In this document: positions 17,318 through 27,017 of the stretch, piece after piece | Layout of the letters: the number at the start of each line of letters is the position of its first letter | Position numbering within the stretch: position 1 is the stretch's first letter | Assembly: GCA_965242495.1 (NCBI GenBank) | Contig: OZ251446.1 | Location: forward strand, 806,001 to 870,000 | From: CBDESN01 sp965242495 | Lineage (GTDB): Bacteria; Pseudomonadota; Alphaproteobacteria; MPNO01 | DNA length: 64,000 nt | Direction of reading: 5' to 3' | Position numbers and translations under genes: made by a program | Notes under the pieces: generated by a model | The model's database searches: none | Seen by the model: the letters and a program-made list of their open reading frames with translations, nothing else | What the model was told of the DNA's origin: nothing

Positions 17318-19038
17318 ACCGGCGGGAGGAGCGGCGGCGCGGACGAGGGTTCGCCGGCGTCCGCCGCCTCCGCATGCGGCTCCGCGGCCTCGAGCTCCGC
17401 CGCCCGGGCGACGACCCGTATCGCGACCGGCTCGCTGCGGCCGCGCACTTCGATCTGGTGTCGCGGATAGGCCGTGAGGTCTACCCCCGCCCGCGCCGCC
17501 GCGTCGTCCGAGACCACGAGCTCGGCCCGATAGGTCTTGGTCATCGCCTCCAGCCGGCTCGCGGTGTTCACGGCGTCGCCGACCGCGGTCATCCCGGTCG
17601 CGGCGCCGTAGCCCATCTCGCCGATGATCGCCGACCCGGCGTGGATGCCGATGCCGATGCGCAGCGGCTCGTCGAGGTCGGGCGCCAGAGTGCGGTTGAG
17701 CTCGGCGAGCTGGCCGGCCATGCGGCGCGCCGCCTCCAGCGATTGGCGACATGCCGTCTCCACGTCGGTCTCGATCCCGAACAGCGCCATGACCCCGTCG
17801 CCGATGAACTTGTCGAGCCGCCCGCCGGCCTGCTCCACCGCCTGACCCATACCGGCGAAGTAGCGGTTGAGCACGAACACCACGTCGTAGGGGAGCTTCT
17901 TCTCCGAGATCTGCGTGAACGAACGCAGGTCGGCGAACAGGATCGCGATCTCCTTCTCCCGCCCCTCGGAATGGGCGGCGCGGGGATGCGCATCGCTGGG
18001 AGTTGCGGATTGCGGCAGCAGAGGAACGACCGAGACGTCGCGGCTGGGCCGGGTCTGGCAGGCCAGCCGCACGCCGGCCGGACAGCCGACCCGCGCGAGT
18101 ACGCGCCGTTCCTCGGGACTCGGGGACGGAAGCGTCTCGCCCCCCTCGCTCACGCGCACGCGGCAGGTGGAGCAGCGGCCGCGCCCGCCGCACACCGAAG
18201 CGTGCGGTATCCGATAGCGGCGGCTGATGTCGAGAATCGTAGGTCCGGCGACCGATGTCGCCACCCGCCCGCCGGGATAGGTCACGCGGACCAAGCCGCG
18301 CCGCCGCTCGACCGCGGCGCGCGCCAAGCGCGCGGCGAAGGCGCCCGCGACCAGCGCCACGACCGCGCCTTGCGCGGTCCTGGTCGCCGACAGCAGCCAC
18401 TCCACCTGTCGCGCGTCCGGCCATTGGATGACGGCCGACGCTTCGCGGTACCAGACCGGATCGTCGGCCAAGGCAAGCACCTCGCGCCCGGCGGCCGCAT
18501 AGCCCAGCAGCGATACGATGGGGACGATCAGCGCCGCGCCGTAGAGAACCGGCAGCAACCGGCCGTAGGCCGGCTTGAGCCGCAGCCAAAAGTGAATCCC
18601 GATGCAGCCATGGATCCAGGCGGCGAGCAGCCCGGCGGCCTGCTGATAGGCATAGCTGGCGTCGAACGCCCAATGCGCCAGCAGGACGTAGACGTAGGTA
18701 TCGTTGGTCCCGAACAGTTCGTGCGCCCCGCGGGTGCCGACGACGTGGCCCAGCAGCAGGATCGGCACGGCGAGTCCGAGCACGAGCTGGGCCGCCTCGG
18801 CGGCGGGCATACGGAGTCGCCGCCGCTGGTATATCGCCCACAGCGCGAGCGCCAGATGAAGGACGAGCGAGGCGTAGAGCAGCAGCGTCGCGGCCGGGTT
18901 CCGCCACAGCAGCAGAAACCACGCCCTCCCCGCCTCCATCGCCTCGACCGACAACAGCCCGAGGGTCAGGTTGGCCAGGTGAGTCGTCACGTAGACGAAC
19001 AGCACCGAGCCGGTCGCGAGGCGGACGCGCCTGATCAC
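17299..19038 (-). CDS. Membrane protein with ferredoxin and class III adenylate/guanylate cyclase domains
   Basis: A 579-residue three-part protein. Residues 1 to about 240 hold some six membrane helices with several His (HVVGTRGAHELF, WIHGCIGIHFWL), reminiscent of a heme-binding cytochrome b-like unit. A plant-type 2Fe-2S domain follows, with Cys ligands in CGGRGRCSTC near 282-291 and a fourth Cys in RLACQT near 328. The C-terminal half is a class III cyclase: metal-binding Asp in FADLRSF and in FIGDGVMALFG, then GAATGMTAVGDAVNTASRLE. It likely makes cAMP in response to redox state at the membrane (inference). Its ATG is at 19038, 47 bases downstream of the TPR gene's stop on the same strand. 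Confidence 0.87.
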   Translation of the reverse strand: MIRRVRLATGSVLFVYVTTHLANLTLGLLSVEAMEAGRAWFLLLWRNPAATLLLYASLVLHLALALWAIYQRRRLRMPAAEAAQLVLGLAVPILLLGHVVGTRGAHELFGTNDTYVYVLLAHWAFDASYAYQQAAGLLAAWIHGCIGIHFWLRLKPAYGRLLPVLYGAALIVPIVSLLGYAAAGREVLALADDPVWYREASAVIQWPDARQVEWLLSATRTAQGAVVALVAGAFAARLARAAVERRRGLVRVTYPGGRVATSVAGPTILDISRRYRIPHASVCGGRGRCSTCRVRVSEGGETLPSPSPEERRVLARVGCPAGVRLACQTRPSRDVSVVPLLPQSATPSDAHPRAAHSEGREKEIAILFADLRSFTQISEKKLPYDVVFVLNRYFAGMGQAVEQAGGRLDKFIGDGVMALFGIETDVETACRQSLEAARRMAGQLAELNRTLAPDLDEPLRIGIGIHAGSAIIGEMGYGAATGMTAVGDAVNTASRLEAMTKTYRAELVVSDDAAARAGVDLTAYPRHQIEVRGRSEPVAIRVVARAAELEAAEPHAEAADAGEPSSAPPLLPPVPFSGL

Positions 19039-19084
19039 CCGGCGCCTCTCCCGCCCGCGGCCGGCGCGCGGCGGCGCGCCGGGC

Positions 19085-19576
19085 CTACCAGCGACGCGCG
19101 CCGGAGCTCCGCATCGGCTTTCCCGATCGGTAGGCCCGGATCGCGCGATCCAGCTCCTGCGTCTCGGCGCAGCTGCGGCCGCAGATGTCGATCAGGCGCG
19201 CGAGCAGCTCCTCGGCCTTGGGAAGGTCGCCCAGGCCGAGATAGGCTTCGCCGAGATACTCGTTGGCGCCGCGATGGTCCGGATCGACCGCCAGCGCTCG
19301 CCGATAGAACCGCACGGCGCGCTCGAAGTCGCCCAGCTTGCGGTGGCTGTAGCCCATATAGTTCAGCGCATCGGCATGGCGCGGCTCGTCGGCCAGAACC
19401 CGCGTCAGCAGCTTGATCGCGCCGCGATAGTCGTCCCGTTTCACCGCCTCGACCGCTTCGTCATACGGCTTGGCGGGCGGAGACGCCTGGCCGCCGGCGG
19501 GACCCATCGCCATGGCGGCCGACGGCGGCGAAGCGAGGACCGCGGCGAGCGCGACGACGGCGAACCTGGAGATCAT
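19085..19576 (-). CDS. Exported TPR-repeat protein
   Basis: A 163-residue protein with a signal peptide (MISRFAVVALAAVLASPPSAAMA) and about three tetratricopeptide repeats between residues 36 and 135 (ALNYMGYSHRKLGDFERAVRFY and two like it). Such proteins are scaffolds for protein contacts in the periplasm. The start at 19576 has GAGGAGG six bases before it; the longer frame to 19891 has no signal peptide and overlaps the divergent gene. It is followed by the cyclase gene 47 bases on, so the two may be co-transcribed. Two Cys near the end (DICGRSC) could form a disulfide. Confidence 0.82.
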   Translation of the reverse strand: MISRFAVVALAAVLASPPSAAMAMGPAGGQASPPAKPYDEAVEAVKRDDYRGAIKLLTRVLADEPRHADALNYMGYSHRKLGDFERAVRFYRRALAVDPDHRGANEYLGEAYLGLGDLPKAEELLARLIDICGRSCAETQELDRAIRAYRSGKPMRSSGARRW

Positions 19577-19727
19577 TGCGCGCCTCCTCTGCGAAACCGG
19601 ACCCGGCCGACTTCCGTAGATCATGCGCCGGCCCGCGGCCAACCACAATCCCGTTACCCGGAGGCCGCCGGGGCGGCTCCCATCCCGGGCGATTTCCGTT
19701 CCACGCCGCGCTGCGTTAGGTTGCGGC

Positions 19728-20543
19728 ATGGACGACCGCGGTACGGAACCCGCCGCATCCAGGCGGAGCAGACGCCGCCGCCGGGCGACCCGCCGCAGGC
19801 GTCTCGCCCGGCGGCGGTGGCTCGGGTTCCTGCGCCACACCCGCTCCAACCTGCTCGCCGGCATTCTGGTGACCGCCCCGCTCGGGATCACGCTCTACAT
19901 CGTCTGGGCGGTCATCGAATGGGTCGACGACTCGGTCACGCCCCTGCTGCCCGCGGCCTACAATCCCGAAACCTATCTGCCGTTCCGCATCCCCGGCACC
20001 GGGCTGGTCGTCGCGCTGGTCATGCTGACGGTGATCGGCGCGCTGACCACCGGGCTGGTCGGACGCTTCTGGGTCCGCACGACCCAGAAGGCGATGGCCC
20101 GGATGCCGGTGGTGCGCAGCGTCTACGGCGCAATCCGACAGATTTTCGAGACCATCCTGCAACAGAAGTCCACCGCGTTCCGACAGGTGGTCCTGTTCGA
20201 ATATCCGCGTCGCGGAAGCTGGGCGATCGGGTTCATCACCGGAAAGACTTCGGGCGAGGTCCAGAACGTGACCGCGGACGAGGTGGTCAACGTCTTCCTG
20301 CCGACTACCCCCAACCCGACGTCGGGCTATCTGCTGTTCCTCCCGCGCAAGGAGCTCGTCTTCCTCGACATGTCGGTCGAGGAGGGCATCAAGATGGTGG
20401 TCTCGGGCGGCATCGTCACGCCGCCGGACCGACGCCCGGCGGCGGCCCGGCGCATGCGGCGCGTGGCTCCGGCCGAGGGCGAGCGCAAGACCATCCCCTA
20501 CGACGACGGAACGCCGGCGGCCGAACCGGCGGAATCAGCCTGA
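19728..20543 (+). CDS. DUF502 family membrane protein
   Basis: A 271-residue inner-membrane protein of unknown function. A very basic N-terminus (RRSRRRRRATRRRRLARRR) is followed by two membrane helices (about residues 33-57 and 80-105) and the DUF502 core: PGTGLVVALVMLTVIGALTTGLVGR, ARMPVVRSVYGAIRQIFETI and FVPTTPNPTSGYL-like FLPTTPNPTSGYLLF. The start at 19728 is preferred over an upstream ATG at 19623, which lies in the divergent promoter gap. Convergent with recG by a 9-base overlap. Confidence 0.85.
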   Translation: MDDRGTEPAASRRSRRRRRATRRRRLARRRWLGFLRHTRSNLLAGILVTAPLGITLYIVWAVIEWVDDSVTPLLPAAYNPETYLPFRIPGTGLVVALVMLTVIGALTTGLVGRFWVRTTQKAMARMPVVRSVYGAIRQIFETILQQKSTAFRQVVLFEYPRRGSWAIGFITGKTSGEVQNVTADEVVNVFLPTTPNPTSGYLLFLPRKELVFLDMSVEEGIKMVVSGGIVTPPDRRPAAARRMRRVAPAEGERKTIPYDDGTPAAEPAESA

Positions 20544-22616
20544 CCGGAGCGTGTTCGCCACCGCGTCCCGTTCGAACAGGTAGAGCAGCGTCCGCAACGC
20601 CCGGCCGCGCTCCGTCGTCAGCTCGGCGTCGCGCTCCAGGATCAGCCGCGCATCGTCGCGCGCCGCGGCGAGCAGCCCGGCGTTCGCCCCGAGGTCGGCG
20701 AGCCGGAATTCGGGCAGGCCGGACTGGCGGGTTCCCAGCAACTCGCCCGCGCCGCGCAGCCTGAGATCCTCCTCGGCGATGCGAAAGCCGTCATCGGTCT
20801 CGCGCAGCGCGTTGAGGCGCGCCCGCGCCGTGTCGCCCAGCGGCTCGTCGTACAGCAGCAGGCAGGCGGAAGGACGGTCGCCGCGGCCGACCCGGCCGCG
20901 CAGCTGGTGCAGCTGGGCGAGCCCGAAACGCTCCGCATGCTCGATCACGATCACGCTCGCCTCGGGAACGTCGACGCCGACCTCGATCACCGTCGTCGCC
21001 ACCAGAATGACGACGTCGCCGCCGGCGAAGCGCGCCATGACCGTATCCTTCTCCGCCCCTCTCATGCGGCCGTGCAAGAGGCCGACCCGATCGCCGAAAC
21101 GCTGCGCCAACGCCGCCCGCCGCTCGGTCGCCGCGGCGAGGTCCACCGCTTCCGACTCCTCGACCAGGGGGCAGACCCAATAGGCGCGGGCGCCGCGCGC
21201 CAGCGCGCTCTCCAGCCGCGTCGCGACCTCCTCGAGCCGCGACAGGGGCATCGCCCGGGTATCGACCGGCCTGCGCCCGGCGGGTTTTTCGGTCAGCTTC
21301 GATACGTCCAGATCGCCGTAGGACGTGAGCATCAGCGTGCGCGGAATCGGCGTCGCGGTCATGACCAGCATGTGCAGCGCGCGGCCCTTCGCCGCCAGGG
21401 AGAGCCGCTGATGGACGCCGAACCGATGCTGCTCGTCGATGACGGCGAAGGCGAGGTCGCGGAAATCCACGTCTTCCTGAAACAAGGCGTGGGTCCCGAC
21501 GATCGCCGCGACCTCCCCCGAAGCGAGGCGATCGAGGGCCGCCTGCCGGGCGCGGCCCTTCTCTCGCCCGGTCAGGATGGCCGCCGGAACGCCCGCCGCT
21601 TCGGCGAGCGGGGCCACGGTCGCGAAATGCTGGCGCGCGAGAATCTCGGTCGGCGCCATCAGCGCCGCCTGGGCGCCCGCTTCCACGGCGATCAGCATGG
21701 ACAGGAAGGCGACGACCGTCTTCCCGCTGCCCACGTCGCCCTGCAACAGCCTGAGCATCCTCGAATCCGACGCCAGATCGGCGGCGATCTCCGCCAGGGC
21801 CGTGGTCTGAGACCCGGTCAAGGAAAAAGGCAGCGCTTCCATCACCTTCGAGCGCAAGGCCCCATCGCCGGCGATGCGGCGTCCCGGCAGCCGCCGGTGC
21901 CGGGAGCGGACGATCGACAACGCGAGCTGGTTGGCGAGCAGCTCGTCATAGGCGAGCCGCATACGCGCCGGCGCGCCCGGTTCGAGATCGGCGGCCGAGC
22001 GCGGCGCATGCACGGCCCGCACCGACTCGCGCCAGCCCGGCCAACCCCGATCCGCCAACCATGCCGGATCGTTCCACTCGGGCAGGGCCGGCGCCCGGTT
22101 CACCGCCTCGCGGATGGCCCGCTGTAGCGGCCGCGGCGACAGCCCGGCGGTCAGCGGGTAGACGGGCTCGACCGTCAACAGCTCGGACAGCTCTTCCGCC
22201 GCGCCGATATGGTCGGGATGACTCATCTGGACCCCGCCGTCGTACTGCTCGACCTTGCCGCTGACGACCCGGATCGAGCCGGGGGGGAGCGCCGTCTCGA
22301 GGTATTCGGGCCGGGCGTGGAAGAACACCAGATCGAGCGCGCCGCTGTCGTCGCTGCAACGCACCTTGTAGGGGACTCGCCGGTTGCGCGGCGGCGAATG
22401 CGCCTCGACCCGGACGGTCATCGTCGCGACGACGCCGGCCGGCGCCTCCGCGACCTTGGGCGCGAATCTGCGGTCGATCAGCCCGGTCGGCAAATGCCAC
22501 AGCAGATCGACGACGTGCGGGCCGCTGACCCGCTCGACCAGCCGCGCCAGGCGCGCGCCGATCCCGGGCAGCGACGTCGCCGGGGCGAAGAGCGGAAACA
22601 GCGTCTCGGGGCGCAT
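20535..22616 (-). CDS. recG: ATP-dependent DNA helicase RecG
   Basis: A 693-residue branch-migration helicase that reverses stalled replication forks. In order: the N-terminal wedge OB-fold domain (about 60-150), helicase motif I GDVGSGKT near 292, motif II in DEQHRFGVHQR, motif III TATPIPRT, and the C-terminal TRG region ending GAGELLGTRQSGLPEFR. The length is standard. It is divergent from sdhE-mfd, an order common in alphaproteobacteria. Confidence 0.96.
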   Translation of the reverse strand: MRPETLFPLFAPATSLPGIGARLARLVERVSGPHVVDLLWHLPTGLIDRRFAPKVAEAPAGVVATMTVRVEAHSPPRNRRVPYKVRCSDDSGALDLVFFHARPEYLETALPPGSIRVVSGKVEQYDGGVQMSHPDHIGAAEELSELLTVEPVYPLTAGLSPRPLQRAIREAVNRAPALPEWNDPAWLADRGWPGWRESVRAVHAPRSAADLEPGAPARMRLAYDELLANQLALSIVRSRHRRLPGRRIAGDGALRSKVMEALPFSLTGSQTTALAEIAADLASDSRMLRLLQGDVGSGKTVVAFLSMLIAVEAGAQAALMAPTEILARQHFATVAPLAEAAGVPAAILTGREKGRARQAALDRLASGEVAAIVGTHALFQEDVDFRDLAFAVIDEQHRFGVHQRLSLAAKGRALHMLVMTATPIPRTLMLTSYGDLDVSKLTEKPAGRRPVDTRAMPLSRLEEVATRLESALARGARAYWVCPLVEESEAVDLAAATERRAALAQRFGDRVGLLHGRMRGAEKDTVMARFAGGDVVILVATTVIEVGVDVPEASVIVIEHAERFGLAQLHQLRGRVGRGDRPSACLLLYDEPLGDTARARLNALRETDDGFRIAEEDLRLRGAGELLGTRQSGLPEFRLADLGANAGLLAAARDDARLILERDAELTTERGRALRTLLYLFERDAVANTLRSG

Positions 22617-22638
22617 CGTGGATCGCGGACGGCCGGGG

Positions 22639-22667
22639 CTGACAGGCCGGAAAGCAAGCTATATACC
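22639..22667 (+). promoter_or_regulatory. Putative sigma-70-type promoter for sdhE-mfd
   Basis: CTGACA (22639-22644), 17 bases, then TATACC (22662-22667). This is close to the consensus and lies in the 62-base divergent gap before sdhE. The first ATG follows only about 12 bases later with no ribosome site, so the transcript may be nearly leaderless, or the second ATG at 22688 is used. Confidence 0.45.
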
Positions 22668-22678
22668 CTTCATCGCAG

Positions 22679-22951
22679 ATGCGGACCATGGACCGATCGA
22701 TCGATTCACGGCGCAGACGAGCCTTGTTTCGTAGCCGGCGCCGCGGCGTCAAGGAGAGCGACCTGCTGCTGGGCGGTTTCGCCGAACGTCACCTCGGCGC
22801 GTTGAGCGACGAACAGCTGGAGCGTTTCGAGGCGCTGCTGGAGCGTAGCGACCCCGAGCTGCTCGGCTGGATCGTCGGCTCGCACCCGGTTCCGAGCGAG
22901 TTCGACCACGACGTGATGTCGCTTCTGAAGAACTTTAGATATTCCCTGTAA
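22679..22951 (+). CDS. sdhE: Succinate dehydrogenase flavinylation factor SdhE
   Basis: A 90-residue protein of the SdhE/SDH5 family, which helps attach FAD to the SdhA subunit. The RGxxE motif needed for function is seen as RRGVKESD (Gly23, Glu26), followed by LLLGGFAERHL and a helical remainder ending HDVMSLLKNFRYSL. ATG 22679 and ATG 22688 are both possible starts. mfd begins five bases after the stop, so these are co-transcribed. Confidence 0.9.
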   Translation: MRTMDRSIDSRRRRALFRSRRRGVKESDLLLGGFAERHLGALSDEQLERFEALLERSDPELLGWIVGSHPVPSEFDHDVMSLLKNFRYSL

Positions 22952-22955
22952 ACAA

Positions 22956-25900
22956 TTGTTTGACAACAGCGATCTTCTTGTATCTCCCGGCCGCTGCACG
23001 CTGTCCGGCGCGCCCGAAGGGTATGACGCGCTGGTGCTCGCCGGACTCGCCCGCCGCGGCGAGGGACCGCCGCTTCTCCACGTCGCGCGGGACGACGCCC
23101 GGTTGCAGCGATTGGCGGAGGCGGCGTCGTTCTTCGCTCCCGACGTCGAGGTCCGGCGGTTTCCGGCCTGGGACTGCCTGCCCTACGACCGGGTGTCGCC
23201 CAACGCCGAAATCGCCGCCGAACGCGCCGACGTGCTGAGCCGGCTCGCCGCGGACGCCGCGCCGCCGCCGCTTCTGCTGACGACGGTGAACGCGCTGACG
23301 CAGCGCGTGCCGCCAAGGCGGGCGTTCCGCGACGCGGTCTTCTCGGCCGCCGCGGGCGAGGACGTCGACGTCGAGGCGTTGACCGGCTTCCTCGCCCGCA
23401 ACGGCTACCATCGCGCGGGCGCCGTCCGGGAGGCCGGCGAGTACGCAATGCGGGGCGGCATTCTGGACGTCTTTCCGCCCGGCCAGGAACGACCGTTGCG
23501 GCTCGATCTGCTGGGCGACACGCTGGAGCGCATACGGGTCTTCGACCCCGGCACGCAGCGGACGAGTGGATCCCGCGACCGGTTGACGTTGAAGCCGGCC
23601 GGCGAGATCTGGCTCGACGAGGCGTCGGTCGCGCGCTTCCGGTCCGGCTATCGCGAACTGTTCGGCGCGGTTTCCGGCGATCCCCTGTACGCGGCCGTCT
23701 CCGAGGGCCGCAAGCAGATCGGCATGGAGCATTGGCTGCCGCTGTTCCATGCCGGGCTCGACACCCTGTTCGACTACGCCCCGGATGCGGCGGTGACGCT
23801 CGACCACGGCGCGGACGCCATGCGCGACGCCCGGCTGGAGACGATCGCCGACTATTACGACGCCCGGCGGACGTTCCTCGAGGCGCGCGGCGGGCGCGGA
23901 CGCCAAGCCGACGACGACGCTCCCGCCTACCGCCCGTTGCCGCAGGAAATGCTCTATCTCGACGCCGCGGAGTGGGACCGGCGTCTCGCCGCCCGGCCGG
24001 TGGGCGAATTCTCTCCCTTCGCGGCCCCGCCGGAAGCGCGGCGGCGCGGCGCCGTCGTCGATCTCGGCGGCCGGCGATCCTACGATTTCGCGGCGGCGCG
24101 GGCCAAGGCGCGCGCCGGGACGGCGGAGCCGCCCGACGCCAACGTGTTCGACCAGTTCCGCGAGCGCGTGGTGACCGAAGCGCGCCAGGGACGCCGCGTC
24201 GTCGTCGCCGCTTTCACCCCCGGATCGCGCGAGAGGCTGCGCCAGCTGCTCGCCGATCATGCGGTCCGCGGACTCGCCCCGGCGGAGGGCTGGGCCGCGG
24301 CGCTGGCCCTTCCCGCCGACGCGGTGGCGCTCGTCGTGCTCGGGCTGGATCACGGCTTCACCACCCGCGACACGGCCCTGTTCGGCGAACAGGACATTCT
24401 GGGCGAGCGGTTGGTGCGAAGCCGCCGACGCCGGCCGGCCGATTTCGTCGCCGACGCAGGAAGCCTCTCGGCCGGCGACCTCGTCGTTCATGTCGATCAC
24501 GGCATCGGCCGGTTCGAGGGGCTCGAAACCGTGGTCGTCGGCAACGCGCCGCACGACTGTCTGCGGCTGACCTATGCCGGGGAAGACCGGCTCTATCTTC
24601 CGGTCGAGAACGTCGAGGCCTTGTCGCGCTACGGCTCGGAGGAGGCCGGGGCGGCGCTCGACCGTCTCGGCGGGGCCGGCTGGCAGGCGCGCAAGGCGCG
24701 GCTCAAGAAGCGGCTCCGCGACATGGCCGACCAGCTGATCCAGGTCGCCGCCTCGCGCGCGCTGACGCCGGCGCGGGCGATCGCCCCGGCCGCCGGGGTC
24801 TACGACGAGTTCTGCGCGCGATTCCCCTATGCCGAAACCGAGGACCAGGAACAGGCGATCGCCGAAACGATGGACGATCTCGGCTCCGGACGCCCGATGG
24901 ACCGGCTGATCTGCGGCGACGTGGGCTTCGGCAAGACCGAGGTCGCCCTGCGCGCCGCGGTCAACGCCGTCATGGCCGGCGGCCAGGTCGCGGTGATCGC
25001 GCCGACTACCCTCCTGTGCCGGCAGCACTTCGCGACCTTCCGGGATCGCTTCGCCGACCTGCCGGTGCGGATCGAGCAGCTGTCGCGTCTGGTGGCGACG
25101 GCGCGGGCGACCGAGGTCAAGGCCCGGCTCGCCGACGGCTCGGTCGACATCGTGATCGGCACCCATGCGCTGCTGGCCAAGGGCGTCGCCTTCCGCAACC
25201 TGTCGCTGCTGGTCGTCGACGAGGAGCAGCATTTCGGCGTCGCCCACAAGGAGCGGCTCAAGCGGCTCAAGGCGGACGTCCACGTGCTCACTCTGACCGC
25301 CACGCCGATCCCGCGGACCCTGCAAATGGCCCTCAGCGGGGTCAGGGACATGAGCACGATCGCCACGCCGCCGATCGACCGGCTGGCGGTGCGGACCTTC
25401 GTCACGCCCTACGACCCGGTGGTGGTCCGCGAGGCGATCATGCGCGAGCGCTTCCGAGGCGGCCAGATCTTCTACGTCTGCCCGCGCATCGAGCATCTGG
25501 AGCCGGTCGCGGAGCGGCTTGCCGCGCTGACGCCGGAGGTGAAGCTCGGCGTCGCCCACGGGCGCATGCCCAAGCGCGCGCTCGAGGACGTCATGACGGC
25601 GTTCTACGACCAGAAGATCGACCTGCTGCTGAGCACCCAGATCATCGAATCGGGGCTGGACATACCGACCGCGAATACGCTGGTGGTGCATCGCGCCGAC
25701 ATGCTGGGGCTGTCGCAGCTCTACCAGCTGCGCGGCCGCGTCGGCAGGTCGAGACTCCGCGCCTATTGCTATCTGACGCTGCCGCCCGGCCGCATCCTGA
25801 CCCCGGCGGCGGAGAAGCGACTCGAGGTGATGCAGACGCTCGACACGCTGGGGGCCGGCTTCACCCTCGCCAGCCACGATCTCGACATACGGGGGGCCGG

Positions 25901-26480
25901 AAACCTGCTGGGCGACGAACAGTCGGGCCATATCCGGGAGATCGGCGTCGAACTGTATCAGCGGATGCTCGAAGACGCGGTGGCCGAGGCGCGCGGGCGA
26001 CCGCCGAAGGCCGACGACGGCTGGACGCCGCAGATCAATCTCGGCGCGGCGGTGCTGATCCCGGACGGCTACGTCGCCGATCTCGACGCCCGGCTGGGGC
26101 TCTACCGGCGTATCGCCGGGCTGGAGGCGCAAGGCGAGATCGATGCGTTTGCGGCCGAACTCATCGACCGCTTCGGGCCGCTGCCGACGGCGGTCGAGAA
26201 CCTGCTCCGCATCGTCGCCATCAAGCGGCTGTGCCGCGCCGCCGGGGTGGAGAAGCTCGAAGCCGGCCCCAAGGGCGCCACGGTGTCGTTCCGGGACGAC
26301 GCCATCGCCGATCCCGCCGGGCTGGTCCGCCTGATCGAGAAGGAGGCCGGCCGCGCCAGACTGCGCCCCGATCACAAGCTGGTCTGGCGCCGCGACTGGC
26401 GGGACGCGCAAAGCCGTCTCGCCGGGGCGCAACGGCTGATACGGGAGCTGGCCGAAATCGGCGCGCCGCCCGGCCGATGA
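22956..26480 (+). CDS. mfd: Transcription-repair coupling factor Mfd
   Basis: An 1,174-residue DNA translocase that removes stalled RNA polymerase and recruits UvrA. Seen in order: the UvrB-like N-terminal part (FPAWDCLPYDRVSPN), the RNA-polymerase-interacting domain with VVHVDHGIGRFEGLE near 515, helicase motif I GDVGFGKTE near 654, DEEQHFG near 754, TATPIPRT, the RecG-like TRG motif, and the C-terminal UvrA-blocking domain. I choose a TTG start at 22956, five bases after sdhE, since no ATG or GTG precedes the conserved start of the protein; there is no clear ribosome site, so translation may depend on coupling. Confidence 0.95.
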   Translation: MFDNSDLLVSPGRCTLSGAPEGYDALVLAGLARRGEGPPLLHVARDDARLQRLAEAASFFAPDVEVRRFPAWDCLPYDRVSPNAEIAAERADVLSRLAADAAPPPLLLTTVNALTQRVPPRRAFRDAVFSAAAGEDVDVEALTGFLARNGYHRAGAVREAGEYAMRGGILDVFPPGQERPLRLDLLGDTLERIRVFDPGTQRTSGSRDRLTLKPAGEIWLDEASVARFRSGYRELFGAVSGDPLYAAVSEGRKQIGMEHWLPLFHAGLDTLFDYAPDAAVTLDHGADAMRDARLETIADYYDARRTFLEARGGRGRQADDDAPAYRPLPQEMLYLDAAEWDRRLAARPVGEFSPFAAPPEARRRGAVVDLGGRRSYDFAAARAKARAGTAEPPDANVFDQFRERVVTEARQGRRVVVAAFTPGSRERLRQLLADHAVRGLAPAEGWAAALALPADAVALVVLGLDHGFTTRDTALFGEQDILGERLVRSRRRRPADFVADAGSLSAGDLVVHVDHGIGRFEGLETVVVGNAPHDCLRLTYAGEDRLYLPVENVEALSRYGSEEAGAALDRLGGAGWQARKARLKKRLRDMADQLIQVAASRALTPARAIAPAAGVYDEFCARFPYAETEDQEQAIAETMDDLGSGRPMDRLICGDVGFGKTEVALRAAVNAVMAGGQVAVIAPTTLLCRQHFATFRDRFADLPVRIEQLSRLVATARATEVKARLADGSVDIVIGTHALLAKGVAFRNLSLLVVDEEQHFGVAHKERLKRLKADVHVLTLTATPIPRTLQMALSGVRDMSTIATPPIDRLAVRTFVTPYDPVVVREAIMRERFRGGQIFYVCPRIEHLEPVAERLAALTPEVKLGVAHGRMPKRALEDVMTAFYDQKIDLLLSTQIIESGLDIPTANTLVVHRADMLGLSQLYQLRGRVGRSRLRAYCYLTLPPGRILTPAAEKRLEVMQTLDTLGAGFTLASHDLDIRGAGNLLGDEQSGHIREIGVELYQRMLEDAVAEARGRPPKADDGWTPQINLGAAVLIPDGYVADLDARLGLYRRIAGLEAQGEIDAFAAELIDRFGPLPTAVENLLRIVAIKRLCRAAGVEKLEAGPKGATVSFRDDAIADPAGLVRLIEKEAGRARLRPDHKLVWRRDWRDAQSRLAGAQRLIRELAEIGAPPGR

Positions 26481-26560
26481 CAGGCCGGCCGGCGGGCGGC
26501 TATGATCGCGGCCTCGATCGATCGCCGCTATGGTCGCCTCGATCCCTGTGGGAAGGCGCG

Positions 26561-27010
26561 ATGCCGGATCTCTACTTCGAAGACGTCCGGCTCGGCCAGA
26601 GGTTCGAGACCCGCTCGGTCACGATCGACGAAGACGAGATCGTCCGGTTCGGCCGCCGCTACGCCCGCCTCCCCTACCACACCGACGCGGCGGCGGCCGC
26701 CCGATCCGCCTTCGGCGGGTTGGTGGCGCCCGGCTACATGACCGCGGCGCTGACCTTCGGCCTGTTCACCGACGCCGGCGTCTTCCGCGCCTCGGGCATG
26801 GGCTCGCCGGGCGTGGACGAGCTGCGTTGGCGCAAGCCGGTGCGTCCCGGCGACACGCTCCGCGTGATCGCCGAGATCGTCGAACTCTCTCCCGCCCGGA
26901 GTCCCGGCGGCCGCGATGCGGTCCGCATCCGCTACCAGACCTTCAACCAGCGCGACGAGGTCGTCATGATCCTGACCAGCCTGCACTTCATCGGCCGCCG
27001 TCCGGCGTGA
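26561..27010 (+). CDS. MaoC-like (R)-specific dehydratase
   Basis: A 149-residue single hot-dog-fold protein of the MaoC family, which hydrates or dehydrates acyl-CoA-type substrates. The hydratase motif is recognisable: FGRRYARLPYHTDAAAA carries the His, with an Asp two residues later, followed by FGGLVAPGYM. GGAAGG precedes the ATG. It follows mfd on the same strand after 80 bases and is followed by a YciI gene seven bases on. The true substrate is not known. Confidence 0.87.
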   Translation: MPDLYFEDVRLGQRFETRSVTIDEDEIVRFGRRYARLPYHTDAAAAARSAFGGLVAPGYMTAALTFGLFTDAGVFRASGMGSPGVDELRWRKPVRPGDTLRVIAEIVELSPARSPGGRDAVRIRYQTFNQRDEVVMILTSLHFIGRRPA

Positions 27011-27017
27011 TCCGGCG

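Noticed and set aside
22935..26432. 1,165-residue frame antisense to mfd
   Set aside because: The plus-strand frame has all Mfd motifs; the minus frame is a low-complexity shadow.
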